Source: JADLGH01 sp964586675
GTDB taxonomy: Bacteria > Desulfobacterota_D > UBA1144 > Nemesobacterales > UBA2774
Direction: 5' to 3'
NCBI GenBank assembly: GCA_964586675.1
Contig: CAZPHQ010000012.1
Location: forward strand, 1-64,000
DNA: 64,000 nucleotides
Positions 6,928-14,354 of the stretch are shown piece by piece. How positions within the stretch are numbered: position 1 is the first letter of the stretch; each line of letters begins with the position of its first letter. A program made the position numbers and the translations under genes. The notes beneath the pieces are model-generated. The model was not told the origin of the DNA and ran no database searches. It worked only from the letters and a program-made list of their open reading frames with translations.

Positions 6928-8163
6928 ATGAGCGACACGACGTCATTCTCGGCGGCGTTCCTCGATTCTGGTAACGGATGGCTCGGCGCGCCGAGAGAAG
7001 AGGGCTCTGTCGTCTTCGGCCGGCCCCGAATAAGATTAACTGTAGAGAATGGGTTGATATTAATTAATAATGATAAACAAATATCAACATTGAGGCGCGA
7101 CCCACTCCAGGTACTGGAAGGCTATCTCTCCGAGGGATATATAGCCGCGGGCTATATCGGCTACGAGTACGGGGCCTTCACGGAAGACGGCTTTACGCGA
7201 AAAAGGGAAAAAACTGGTGGAAAGCTGCCTGATCTTGCCTTTCTCCTCTACAAGCCGGAAGACATGACCTCGCCGGGCGAGGATGATTTGAGTGCATTTT
7301 TGTCTTCGGATTTCCCGATACGCGGCGCGGCTCCCGGGCGACTATCCTCTAACATGGACAGCGCGGAATATGTCCGTATCGTGGAGCGCGCGAAACGATA
7401 CATAGAATCCGGCGATATTTACCAAGTCAACCTGTCGCGCCGGTTCGAGGTCGATGGGCGGGTCGATGCGGGGGAATTGTTCCGGCGATTGTTTCACGTG
7501 CAACATGTCCCGTTCGGGGCGTATCTCGATTTCGGAGACTTTCAGCTCGTAAGCGGGTCCATGGAGCTTTTCCTGCGCAGGAAAAGTAAGACACTTACGA
7601 CGCGTCCGATTAAAGGGACACGGGGCCGGGGACATTTCCGCGAAGAGGACACGATCAAAAAGGCGGAGCTTCTCAGGAGCGACAAGGAGAGGGCCGAGAA
7701 TCTCATGATCGTCGACCTCATGCGTAACGACCTGTCGCGGGTCTGTAAAAAGGGATCGGTGAAGGTAAACAGGCTCTTCGACGTGGAAACGTACGCGACG
7801 CTTCACCAGCTCGTTTCCGAGGTCGAAGGAGAAGTCAGGGAGGGGCAGGGGGTTCCGGAGATTCTCGGGAGCGTCTTTCCTCCCGGGTCCGTAACAGGGG
7901 CGCCGAAGAAAAGGGCGCTCGAGATAATCGACGAGCTGGAGCCGCACTACCGGGGCCCTTACTGCGGCGCTCTCGGCATCTTCTACCCGGACGGGGATTT
8001 TACACTCAGCGTCGGCATAAGGACGGCCGTGGTAGAGCCCGAAAGGACGACATTCTGGACCGGGAGCGGCATTGTGTGGGATTCGGACCCCGAAGCGGAG
8101 TTTAATGAAACCGCACTTAAATCAAAGGCGATGACGAAGGCCCTCGGGCTCTCCGAGGGGTGA
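6928..8163 (+). CDS. pabB: Aminodeoxychorismate synthase component I (PabB)
   Basis: A 411-residue chorismate-binding enzyme that converts chorismate, with ammonia from PabA, to 4-amino-4-deoxychorismate for p-aminobenzoate and folate. The PIKGT motif with Lys229 is the hallmark that separates PabB from anthranilate synthase. Also visible are DLMRNDLSRVC and FPPGSVTGAPKKRALEIIDELE. A PabC gene follows 12 bases after the stop, forming a two-gene folate operon; the PabA glutaminase is not here. Odd points: codons near 7053-7088 form a very AT-rich inverted repeat unlike the rest of the gene, and codons at 7490-7505 spell a parS-consensus site. Confidence 0.92.
   Translation: MSDTTSFSAAFLDSGNGWLGAPREEGSVVFGRPRIRLTVENGLILINNDKQISTLRRDPLQVLEGYLSEGYIAAGYIGYEYGAFTEDGFTRKREKTGGKLPDLAFLLYKPEDMTSPGEDDLSAFLSSDFPIRGAAPGRLSSNMDSAEYVRIVERAKRYIESGDIYQVNLSRRFEVDGRVDAGELFRRLFHVQHVPFGAYLDFGDFQLVSGSMELFLRRKSKTLTTRPIKGTRGRGHFREEDTIKKAELLRSDKERAENLMIVDLMRNDLSRVCKKGSVKVNRLFDVETYATLHQLVSEVEGEVREGQGVPEILGSVFPPGSVTGAPKKRALEIIDELEPHYRGPYCGALGIFYPDGDFTLSVGIRTAVVEPERTTFWTGSGIVWDSDPEAEFNETALKSKAMTKALGLSEG
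7490..7505. other. parS-consensus site inside pabB
   Basis: TGTTTCACGTGCAACA fits the general ParB-binding consensus TGTTNCACGTGNAACA at every fixed base; only the two N positions are not complementary. It lies within coding sequence (residues ...LFHVQHV...). Confidence 0.65.
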
Positions 8164-8175
8164 TACAGTAATAAA

Positions 8176-8985
8176 ATGGCCGAGCATATATTCATCGAGG
8201 ACAAACCGGCGAGCGCGGCGCTGCCCCTGAGGTCTCTCTTTTACGGAGAGGGGCTTTTCGAGACGTTCCGGTATAAGTCGCTACTGCCCGTATTGTTCGA
8301 GAGGCATTACGACAGGATGCGAAGGGGGGCCGAATACCTCGGAATCCCGGCGCCATCCCTTGTGCATATTGCGGGACTGGTTGATCATGCTGTCGCGGCT
8401 TCGTGTATACCGGACGCATACGTCAAGATTTGTCTATTCTCTGACGGAAGCTCGCTGTTCTACGACTACCCTTCGAAAAGCGCTGTTTTAACGGTTGTGA
8501 GAGAGTATAAAGCCCCTTCCGGGCCTCTTACGCTCCATTTAAGCCCTGTCAGGAGAAACCTGACCTCCCCGTTGACCGGCCTCAAATCTCTCAATTATCT
8601 AGAAAACGTGCTCGCAAGGAGGGAAGCCCTCGCCGCAGGCTTCAGCGAGTCCCTTTTTCTGAACGAAAAAGACCGCATAGCCGAATGCTCGGCGGCCAAT
8701 GTGTCCTGGATCAGGGGAGGCGCGCTTTTCACGCCTTCGCTCGATTGCGGCATAATGCCCGGAACCACGCGCGAAATCCTGCTCGAAGCCGCCGAGAATA
8801 TCGGTTTGGAGGCCCGCGAGGGGCATTATCCGCTTGATAGTTTATACGGATGCGAGCTCGCGCTGGCTACCAATGCCCTCATAGGCCTTTTGCCCGTTTC
8901 AAGCATCAATGATATCAAACTTGATGCCGATACGGCCATTCTCGACGACCTGCGGACGGCCCTTTTCAAGCGCCTCCGCTGGTAA
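8176..8985 (+). CDS. pabC: 4-amino-4-deoxychorismate lyase (PabC)
   Basis: A 269-residue class IV PLP-dependent enzyme that splits aminodeoxychorismate into p-aminobenzoate and pyruvate. The N-terminal FYGEGLFETFR, the PLP lysine in GLKSLNYLENVLARREA and ECSAANVSWIRGG match the family, and PGTTREILLEAA is the usual C-terminal signature. Class IV members also include branched-chain and D-amino-acid aminotransferases. The position 12 bases behind pabB, and the motif set, make lyase the best reading. The ATG at 8176 has only a weak ribosome site, consistent with coupling to pabB. The gene ends in a convergent, AT-rich gap. Confidence 0.88.
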   Translation: MAEHIFIEDKPASAALPLRSLFYGEGLFETFRYKSLLPVLFERHYDRMRRGAEYLGIPAPSLVHIAGLVDHAVAASCIPDAYVKICLFSDGSSLFYDYPSKSAVLTVVREYKAPSGPLTLHLSPVRRNLTSPLTGLKSLNYLENVLARREALAAGFSESLFLNEKDRIAECSAANVSWIRGGALFTPSLDCGIMPGTTREILLEAAENIGLEAREGHYPLDSLYGCELALATNALIGLLPVSSINDIKLDADTAILDDLRTALFKRLRW

Positions 8986-9003
8986 TTCAGCCCGTGAAAA
9001 TGA

Positions 9004-9131
9004 TGTGGAAAAAAGTGGAAGGATTGTGGATGAAAGTTTCAATCAAAGGTTAAGACACGTTGTAAGTTATTGTAATCAGAGACTAAATATGTTTCATGTT
9101 GTCTTAACAAATGTGAAATTATTTATCCACA
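9004..9131. other. Cluster of DnaA-box-like sequences (candidate origin element)
   Basis: In this short AT-rich convergent gap TTATCCACA (9123-9131) is a perfect DnaA box. TGTGGATGA (9025-9033) and TGTGGAAAA (9004-9012) are single-mismatch boxes on the other strand. A parS site lies nine bases beyond the last box. No coding frame was found in 8986-9170. Confidence 0.45.
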
Positions 9132-9139
9132 ATTCCCGT

Positions 9140-9155
9140 TGTTTCACGTGAAACA
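9140..9155. other. parS centromere site (perfect 16-bp palindrome)
   Basis: TGTTTCACGTGAAACA is the canonical bacterial parS sequence bound by ParB. It lies in the 185-bp gap between pabC and mnmE. parS sites cluster near replication origins in most chromosomes, and mnmE is a common neighbour of mnmG-rsmG-parA-parB. Confidence 0.85.
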
Positions 9156-9170
9156 TGTGTCTTTCCCGGT

Positions 9171-10574
9171 TTATTTCCCGACACAAAACTTGCTGAATAT
9201 GCGGCCCAGTACGTCTTCCGTGGTGACTTCGCCCGTTATCTCTCCGAGCGAATCAAGTGCAATTCTTAAGTCGAGAGCAAGGAATTCGGGCGATTCGCCG
9301 GCGTCGAGCAGTCTCAGAAAGGACGAGAGACTCTCGGACGCCTTTTCGATGGCCAGCTTATGCCTGAGCTCAGTCAAAACGATCTCGCCCGCCTCGGCGC
9401 GTCCCGAGCTCCCCCGGAGCAGGGTGCTTGCCGCATCCTTCAGCTCCTCGATCCCCGTTCCCGTTTTTGCCGATATGTGGACTATCCTCTCGGGCGGGCT
9501 GAATTCGAGTAAGCCGCTCCGGTCTACCCTGAGCCCGGCATCGGCCTTGTTCACGGCCAGAATGGCCTGTTTTCCCCGTAGTCCCTTCAAAACCTCGTGA
9601 TCGTCCTCGTCGAGTGGGACACTTCCGTCGATTACGGCTATTATAAGCTCCGCTTCGTCGGCCTTCTTTTTGGCGAGAGCGACACCGGTGCGCTCAATTT
9701 CGTCCCCTGTGACCCTTATGCCGGCCGTATCGACCAGCCTGAGGGGAATTCCTCTTACCTCCAGACTCTCCTCTATAAAATCCCGTGTAGTCCCCGGAAC
9801 CGGGCTTACTATGGCCCTTTCTTTCATGAGGAGGCGGTTCAGCAGGCTCGATTTCCCGACGTTCGGCTTTCCAATGATGGCGGTGCCGACCCCATATTTC
9901 AGTATCCTGCCTTCTCTGTAGCTGCCTAAAAGCGTCCCGAGCCCGGCCAGTATATCCTGCGTCCTCGCGATCAGGGCGCTTTTGACTATGGGGTCTATGC
10001 CTTCTTCGGGGAAATCGACCTGGGCCTCGACCTCGGCCAGTATGTCGAGGATAATATCTTTTATTTCCAGTATTTTATTGGAGAGGGCTCCCTCAAGCTG
10101 GAGCTCCGCCTGCTTAAGGGCGTCATCCGTCTGGGCGTTCACTATGTCAGCCACGGCTTCGGCCTGCGCAAGATCCATTTTGCCGTTTAGAAAGGCCCTC
10201 AGGGAGAATTCGCCGGGGTTCGCCGGCCTCGCCCCGAGCCCGAATATAAGGCCAAGAATCTTTTTGGGGACTATGTGACCGCCATGGGAATGAATCTCCA
10301 CGACATCCTGTCCGGTATAAGAGGCAGGAGATTTCATAAATACCGCCAGAACCTCGTCTACCTTGCCGCCGTTATCAGTGTCCACTATATAGCCGTGGTA
10401 CATCATCCGGGGTAAAAATTCCGGGCTTTCTTCCGTGCCGCCGGGTTTGAATATAGAGCGGAGAATGTCGAGTGATTCCGGGCCGCTAAGGCGTATAACA
10501 GCTATCCCGCCGTCGCCTGGAGGGGTAGCGAGCGCGGCAATCGTATCGTCGCTGGGGTTAAATGAGGAGCCCAT
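9171..10574 (-). CDS. mnmE: tRNA modification GTPase MnmE
   Basis: A 467-residue GTPase that, with MnmG, installs carboxymethylaminomethyl groups on U34 of certain tRNAs. The N-terminal tetrahydrofolate-binding domain starts with DTIAALATPPGDGGIAVIRLSG. The embedded G domain shows GKPNVGKSSLLN (G1), PGTTRDFIEE (G2), LVDTAGIR (G3) and NKAD (G4). The protein ends in the invariant catalytic CxGK motif as CVGK. Length is normal. No mnmG or rsmG lies next to it; the 3' end faces the parS-bearing gap where mnmG often sits. It is transcribed toward pabC. Confidence 0.96.
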   Translation of the reverse strand: MGSSFNPSDDTIAALATPPGDGGIAVIRLSGPESLDILRSIFKPGGTEESPEFLPRMMYHGYIVDTDNGGKVDEVLAVFMKSPASYTGQDVVEIHSHGGHIVPKKILGLIFGLGARPANPGEFSLRAFLNGKMDLAQAEAVADIVNAQTDDALKQAELQLEGALSNKILEIKDIILDILAEVEAQVDFPEEGIDPIVKSALIARTQDILAGLGTLLGSYREGRILKYGVGTAIIGKPNVGKSSLLNRLLMKERAIVSPVPGTTRDFIEESLEVRGIPLRLVDTAGIRVTGDEIERTGVALAKKKADEAELIIAVIDGSVPLDEDDHEVLKGLRGKQAILAVNKADAGLRVDRSGLLEFSPPERIVHISAKTGTGIEELKDAASTLLRGSSGRAEAGEIVLTELRHKLAIEKASESLSSFLRLLDAGESPEFLALDLRIALDSLGEITGEVTTEDVLGRIFSKFCVGK

Positions 10575-10618
10575 TAAACGGATAAATTACCATAATCGGG
10601 CTTTCGGGGCTATTTTGA

Positions 10619-10655
10619 ACCCTTCCGGCCGTTTATGATCGCGGCCGGAAGGGGT
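10619..10655. terminator. Strong GC hairpin between mnmE and the AhpD-like gene
   Basis: ACCCTTCCGGCCG (10619-10631) pairs with CGGCCGGAAGGGGT (10642-10655) around a ten-base loop. Read on the minus strand it lies just downstream of the AhpD-like gene, and only a weak T-rich stretch follows. Confidence 0.55.
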
Positions 10656-10696
10656 GTCGAATCAAGTATTATGCTAAATCCGAGGGGCTTTCTTCG

Positions 10697-11404
10697 TTAA
10701 ACGGCGGCTCTCGCCTTTTCCTTCTCGTTTATGGCCATGAGGGTTTCCATGGCTATGCTCGTGTGGGCGTAAGCCGACCCCGCCGCCATCACCATGGCGA
10801 CGTTGATAGCCTCGGCCATTTTCTCCTTGGGGATTCCGGCGCTCCTCGCGTCCTTGACGCAGCCCCTGATGCAGTAGGGGCACTTGGTGAGGTGCGCGCA
10901 GGCGAGTCCGAGGATGCCGCGCTTGAAGTCCTTCGACAGCGCGCCTTCGGCGAAGACCTTCTTCGTAAACTGCATGAACGAGCCCGACCTCTCGCCGCTG
11001 CAGGCGTGAAAATCATTTACCTCTTTCTGTATGTCCTTCTTGAAGAAGTGCCCTTCGGTGAGCGGTATATCGTTGTCGAGCGTGTCGTGAGCCTCGAACG
11101 CGATGCTCGAGTACGCGAATGGCGCGCCCATGGCGAACCTCATGGAAACGTAAATCGCCTCGATTATCTCCTGGTCCGTAGCCCCGAGGTTCTTGGAAAG
11201 CCTCACCCTAGACCTTATGCAGTAGGGGCAGCCCGTTATATGCGCCCCAGCGACGGCGATAAGCTGCTTCTCTTTTTGTGTGAGCGCGCCGTCCTTGAAC
11301 GTGTTATCGTGAAATTCGGCCCATGCGCCGTTAAGCCCGGGGTTGAGCTCCTTGAAATATGCCATCTCCTTGCCTATATCGCTTTTATACATATGATCCG
11401 ACAT
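10697..11404 (-). CDS. Double-domain carboxymuconolactone decarboxylase/AhpD-like protein
   Basis: A 235-residue protein made of two tandem CMD/AhpD-type domains. Each has a CPYC redox pair: CPYCIRSRVRLSKNLG in the first and CPYCIRGCVKDARSAG in the second, each about 20 residues before an AIxVxMxxAxGxxxA-like helix. AhpD-type proteins reduce or transfer disulfide electrons during peroxide removal; true decarboxylases lack the CxxC. Thus a thiol-based peroxidase or disulfide role is more likely than aromatic catabolism. It follows the TetR gene by 30 bases on the same strand and is probably its regulated target. Confidence 0.8.
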   Translation of the reverse strand: MSDHMYKSDIGKEMAYFKELNPGLNGAWAEFHDNTFKDGALTQKEKQLIAVAGAHITGCPYCIRSRVRLSKNLGATDQEIIEAIYVSMRFAMGAPFAYSSIAFEAHDTLDNDIPLTEGHFFKKDIQKEVNDFHACSGERSGSFMQFTKKVFAEGALSKDFKRGILGLACAHLTKCPYCIRGCVKDARSAGIPKEKMAEAINVAMVMAAGSAYAHTSIAMETLMAINEKEKARAAV

Positions 11405-11434
11405 GACTGTGCCTCCCTTTTTTATGTCGTATTT

Positions 11435-12022
11435 TCAAGCCGCTTTTAAAAGCTTCATAATCATTTCAGTTCCCGAATCCAGGGGCTCGATGGTGCGGTG
11501 AGTCTTCACCATCATGACCGCTCCCTCGAGGTGCGAAAGAATCATCTGCGCCATGAGGCGGGATGAAAAATCATTCCTGAACTCACCGCTTTCGATCCCC
11601 TCCCTGATACATCTTTCTATGGCCGCTTCCCATGCTTCGAAGAATACCGAGAGCGCTTCCCTGAAATTATCGTTCGTCCCGCACATCTCGACAGCCAGGT
11701 TGCCGAAAGGGCATCCCTTGGGCGGGGACTGGCTCCTGTGATAATTTCCGACTCGCATGTAAAATTCCGAGAGGCGCCCGGCAGGGGTGAGCGAGGTATT
11801 TCTCAGAGTGGGTTCGAGGACTTCGGCCTCGTAGTGATTTATGCGTTCCCGGAGAGTTTCGAGACCGAGCTCTTCCTTGCTATTGAAATGGTAGTAGAGG
11901 TTACTCTTCGTGACGCCGCTTTGCCTGGTGATATCGTCGAGCGAGGTCTGTTGAAACCCCTGCCTGTGAAAAAGCTCCTGCGCGCTGTCGATAATCCTTC
12001 TCTTGCTGCCGCTTATAATCAA
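11435..12022 (-). CDS. TetR family transcriptional regulator
   Basis: A 195-residue regulator. Residues about 8-55 form the TetR_N helix-turn-helix (RIIDSAQELFHRQGFQQTSLDDITRQSGVTKSNLYYHF). The rest is an all-helical ligand domain with the C-terminal layout of YxaF/AcrR-like members (PPKGCPFGNLAVEM). It is first in an operon with the AhpD-like gene. A near-perfect inverted repeat 68 bases upstream of its start is a likely operator, so autorepression is probable. The ligand is unknown; electrophiles or quinones are common inducers for TetR genes paired with small redox enzymes, but this is inference. Confidence 0.9.
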   Translation of the reverse strand: MIISGSKRRIIDSAQELFHRQGFQQTSLDDITRQSGVTKSNLYYHFNSKEELGLETLRERINHYEAEVLEPTLRNTSLTPAGRLSEFYMRVGNYHRSQSPPKGCPFGNLAVEMCGTNDNFREALSVFFEAWEAAIERCIREGIESGEFRNDFSSRLMAQMILSHLEGAVMMVKTHRTIEPLDSGTEMIMKLLKAA

Positions 12023-12089
12023 ATATCCCCTCCTCGATTCACATCTTTAAATATCCTCTCCACTGATGTCCCTTTCTCTAACCCAACAA

Positions 12090-12113
12090 TTAGAACTGAC
12101 CACCCAGTACTAA
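12090..12113. promoter_or_regulatory. Probable TetR operator
   Basis: TTAGAACTG (12090-12098) and CAGTACTAA (12105-12113) are inverted repeats matching at eight of nine positions with a six-base spacer. They sit 68 bases upstream of the TetR start codon, in the gap to the MidA-like gene. Confidence 0.6.
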
Positions 12114-12208
12114 TTATATTTCGAAACGGGCGGCGCTGTCAAGAGAAATTTTTTCTCCCCTTGGGACGGTTATCAAAAAAGTCTCTATTGTCGAATGATT
12201 GGAAAGGC

Positions 12209-13357
12209 TTAGGTGACGCCGAAGCTTATTGTCAGGGGTGATTCGGGATAGAATTCCTCTAATTCACCTCCGAGCCCCTTTGCCTGGAGAAGCGCCCTGA
12301 AGCTATGCCCCATCGAGCCGGGGAGGAACAGGCTTTTTATAGCCGAAAGGGCTTTTGATTCCCCGAATCGGGACTCATTTCCGGCCGAACTCTCCCTTTC
12401 GAGTATATCCAGCACCCCCCAATCGATGAGAAACTGGCCCTGAGTGGTATACCTGACCTCCCGGAGTCCAGCTGCCTCGCCGGTTTTTCGGAGGAGGCTG
12501 AAGTCCACGTGCGCCGTTATATCCTGCTCCCCGATGCGGGCGTACGGGTCCTCGCTCAAGGTGTGCCTGTGAATGCACTTGTAAGTACCTTTCATCCTGC
12601 CGGGGCTGAAGAGCTCCTCCGCAAGATAGCCGTAGTCTATAGTCAGGACGAAGCCCCTCTTCAGAACCCGCGCTATGTCGTTCAAATATTCGGCAGACTC
12701 GAGATTGATCTCTACCTCCTGCCCCTCCTCGAAGTCGTCTTTCCATCTGAAATATTTCTCGATCTCGGGTGAGCGGGGGCTGTCTGTCGTTTCCGTAAGA
12801 CGCCCATTTTCCAGCGTCACGAGTACCTCGCGGAATCTTCCCTCCTCGAACCTCGCACGACGGAAGGGAAGGGCGTCCATGAGCTCGTTCGAGAGTACAA
12901 CCCCGCTCATGCTCTCCGCGTCGAGTGAATCGAGTGATTCGGCGAACTTTACCCGCTCCAGGTGATTCTTGAGCAATGCCTCCGCCTCACGAATCGTCGC
13001 GGCGCTCCTTTCTATCACGATGTAATTCGTCCGGGAGTAAATCCCGGGCTCGCTCTCCTTCATCGCGTCCAAAATGTCCAGTGCCAGGAGGCCCCGCCCC
13101 GCGCCGGGCTCGACGATAGTAAAAACGCCATTCCCCAGGGCCTTCGCAGCCTTCACCAGAAACCGTGAAACGGTTTCTCCGAAGGCGGGGTGGACGCAGG
13201 GGCTCGTGTAGTAGTCCCTTTCCTTTCCGATGCGCGCCGCGCCCGACGTATAGTAGCCGTGGCCCGGATGGTATAGCGCAAGCTCCATGAAGCGGTCGAA
13301 CCTCATCGGGCCCTTTTCGGCAATCTCTTTTTTTATAATTTCGGTGAGGGCGTTCAT
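12209..13357 (-). CDS. MidA/NDUFAF7-like SAM-dependent methyltransferase
   Basis: A 382-residue class I methyltransferase of the COG1565/MidA family. The N-terminus has MRFDRFMELALYHPGHGYYTSG and GKERDYYTSPCVHPAFGETVSRFL. The SAM loop is TIVEPGAGRGLLALDIL, followed by SNELMDALPFRR and LTIDYGYLAEELFSPGRMKGTYKCIHRH, all family hallmarks. Eukaryotic NDUFAF7 dimethylates an arginine of complex I; the bacterial substrate is not established. I place the start at 13357 (MNALTEI...), where the family normally begins; the longer frame to 13441 would overlap the divergent PlsC gene. It is transcribed away from plsC and toward the TetR gene. Confidence 0.85.
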   Translation of the reverse strand: MNALTEIIKKEIAEKGPMRFDRFMELALYHPGHGYYTSGAARIGKERDYYTSPCVHPAFGETVSRFLVKAAKALGNGVFTIVEPGAGRGLLALDILDAMKESEPGIYSRTNYIVIERSAATIREAEALLKNHLERVKFAESLDSLDAESMSGVVLSNELMDALPFRRARFEEGRFREVLVTLENGRLTETTDSPRSPEIEKYFRWKDDFEEGQEVEINLESAEYLNDIARVLKRGFVLTIDYGYLAEELFSPGRMKGTYKCIHRHTLSEDPYARIGEQDITAHVDFSLLRKTGEAAGLREVRYTTQGQFLIDWGVLDILERESSAGNESRFGESKALSAIKSLFLPGSMGHSFRALLQAKGLGGELEEFYPESPLTISFGVT

Positions 13358-13432
13358 CGAACTGTTTACTTTCTTACGGCTGAAGTAGATTATATCTGAA
13401 ACGGCCTCGGCGTAGACAACAGCCATCGTGTA

Positions 13433-14212
13433 ATGAGACATATCCTGAAAGCGCTTAAAATCGCAGGGTTCATACTCCTCGTCGTAACATTCCTCTCGAT
13501 CTCGTTCGCCGTGGATGTCTTAGTCAGGAACGAGAGAAAGAAGCGCGCCTGGTTCTCACGGATATCGTCCTTTTACATGAGAATGGCGCTCGCCGTTCTG
13601 GGCGTCAGCGTAAAAGTAATAAACTCCGAAGGGCTTGCTAATGCCCGCGCCTCTTTCATGGTGTGTAACCACCTCTCCTACATAGACGTGTTCGCCATAT
13701 TCTCGAACGTGCCGGCTGTGTTCGTCGCCAACTCCGAGCTCGAAGAGGCCTTCCTTCTCGGGACTATCATCAAGTATTCCGGGGGAGTGTTCGTCGAAAG
13801 GCGCGGGCGCGCACGGCTTCTCGAGGATATGGAAGGGATAACCGACATGCTCGACCTCGGGCTTAACGTCGTCCTATTCCCCGAGGGCACGACGTCCGAC
13901 GGGAGCGGCATCTCCCCGTTCAAGAGCTCCTTTCTCGCCGCCGCGGAAGGTAGGGAAGTGCTCCCGCTCTGCATAAAGTATAAGTCCGTCAACGGCCGGA
14001 GCATAAACCGCGAAACCTCCCCGCTCGTTTACTATTACGGCGAAACCACCTTCTTCGAGCATTTTTTCAGGTTCATGGGGCTAAGGTCTGTCGCGGCCGA
14101 GCTTACCGTTCTTAAGCCCATAGACACACGAGGGCTTTCGAGGAAGGATATCGCTCATATCGCACAGTCCATGATAAGCGCGAGCTACCTCGGGGATGCG
14201 CGCTTCGATTAA
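13433..14212 (+). CDS. plsC: 1-acyl-sn-glycerol-3-phosphate acyltransferase (PlsC family)
   Basis: A 259-residue membrane-associated acyltransferase making phosphatidic acid from lysophosphatidic acid, or a close relative. The N-terminal hydrophobic stretch (about 8-27) is a membrane anchor. Catalytic motif NHLSYID (NHx4D) and the phosphate-binding FPEGTTSDG are intact, with GGVFVERRGR between them. It is divergent from the MidA-like gene and is followed by a GC hairpin. A paralogue with the same layout is at 57461-58342 next to an OlsB-like gene; the two share much of the core, so one may acylate lyso-ornithine lipid instead of glycerol phosphate. Confidence 0.88.
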   Translation: MRHILKALKIAGFILLVVTFLSISFAVDVLVRNERKKRAWFSRISSFYMRMALAVLGVSVKVINSEGLANARASFMVCNHLSYIDVFAIFSNVPAVFVANSELEEAFLLGTIIKYSGGVFVERRGRARLLEDMEGITDMLDLGLNVVLFPEGTTSDGSGISPFKSSFLAAAEGREVLPLCIKYKSVNGRSINRETSPLVYYYGETTFFEHFFRFMGLRSVAAELTVLKPIDTRGLSRKDIAHIAQSMISASYLGDARFD

Positions 14213-14261
14213 ATCCCGCTATGTATTTACACGGGTTTATGTTATCTAGTTGTTATATCCG

Positions 14262-14279
14262 CCGGGCGGGCGCGCCCGG
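14262..14279. repeat. GC-rich hairpin after plsC
   Basis: CCGGGCG (14262-14268) and CGCCCGG (14273-14279) form a tight stem with a four-base loop. No T-run follows, so it may be a weak terminator or a pause element. Confidence 0.45.
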
Positions 14280-14287
14280 GCGAAAGC

Positions 14288-14316
14288 TTGCCCAAACACT
14301 ATAGTTTAGTTATGAT
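14288..14316 (+). promoter_or_regulatory. Sigma70-type promoter for dapL
   Basis: TTGCCC (14288-14293), a 17-base spacer and TATGAT (14311-14316) precede dapL. A ribosome site AAGGAG lies near 14341, before the ATG at 14355. Confidence 0.6.
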
Positions 14317-14354
14317 AAAAGCTCTTAAAAGGCAGTAATAAAGGAGAATTTTAG

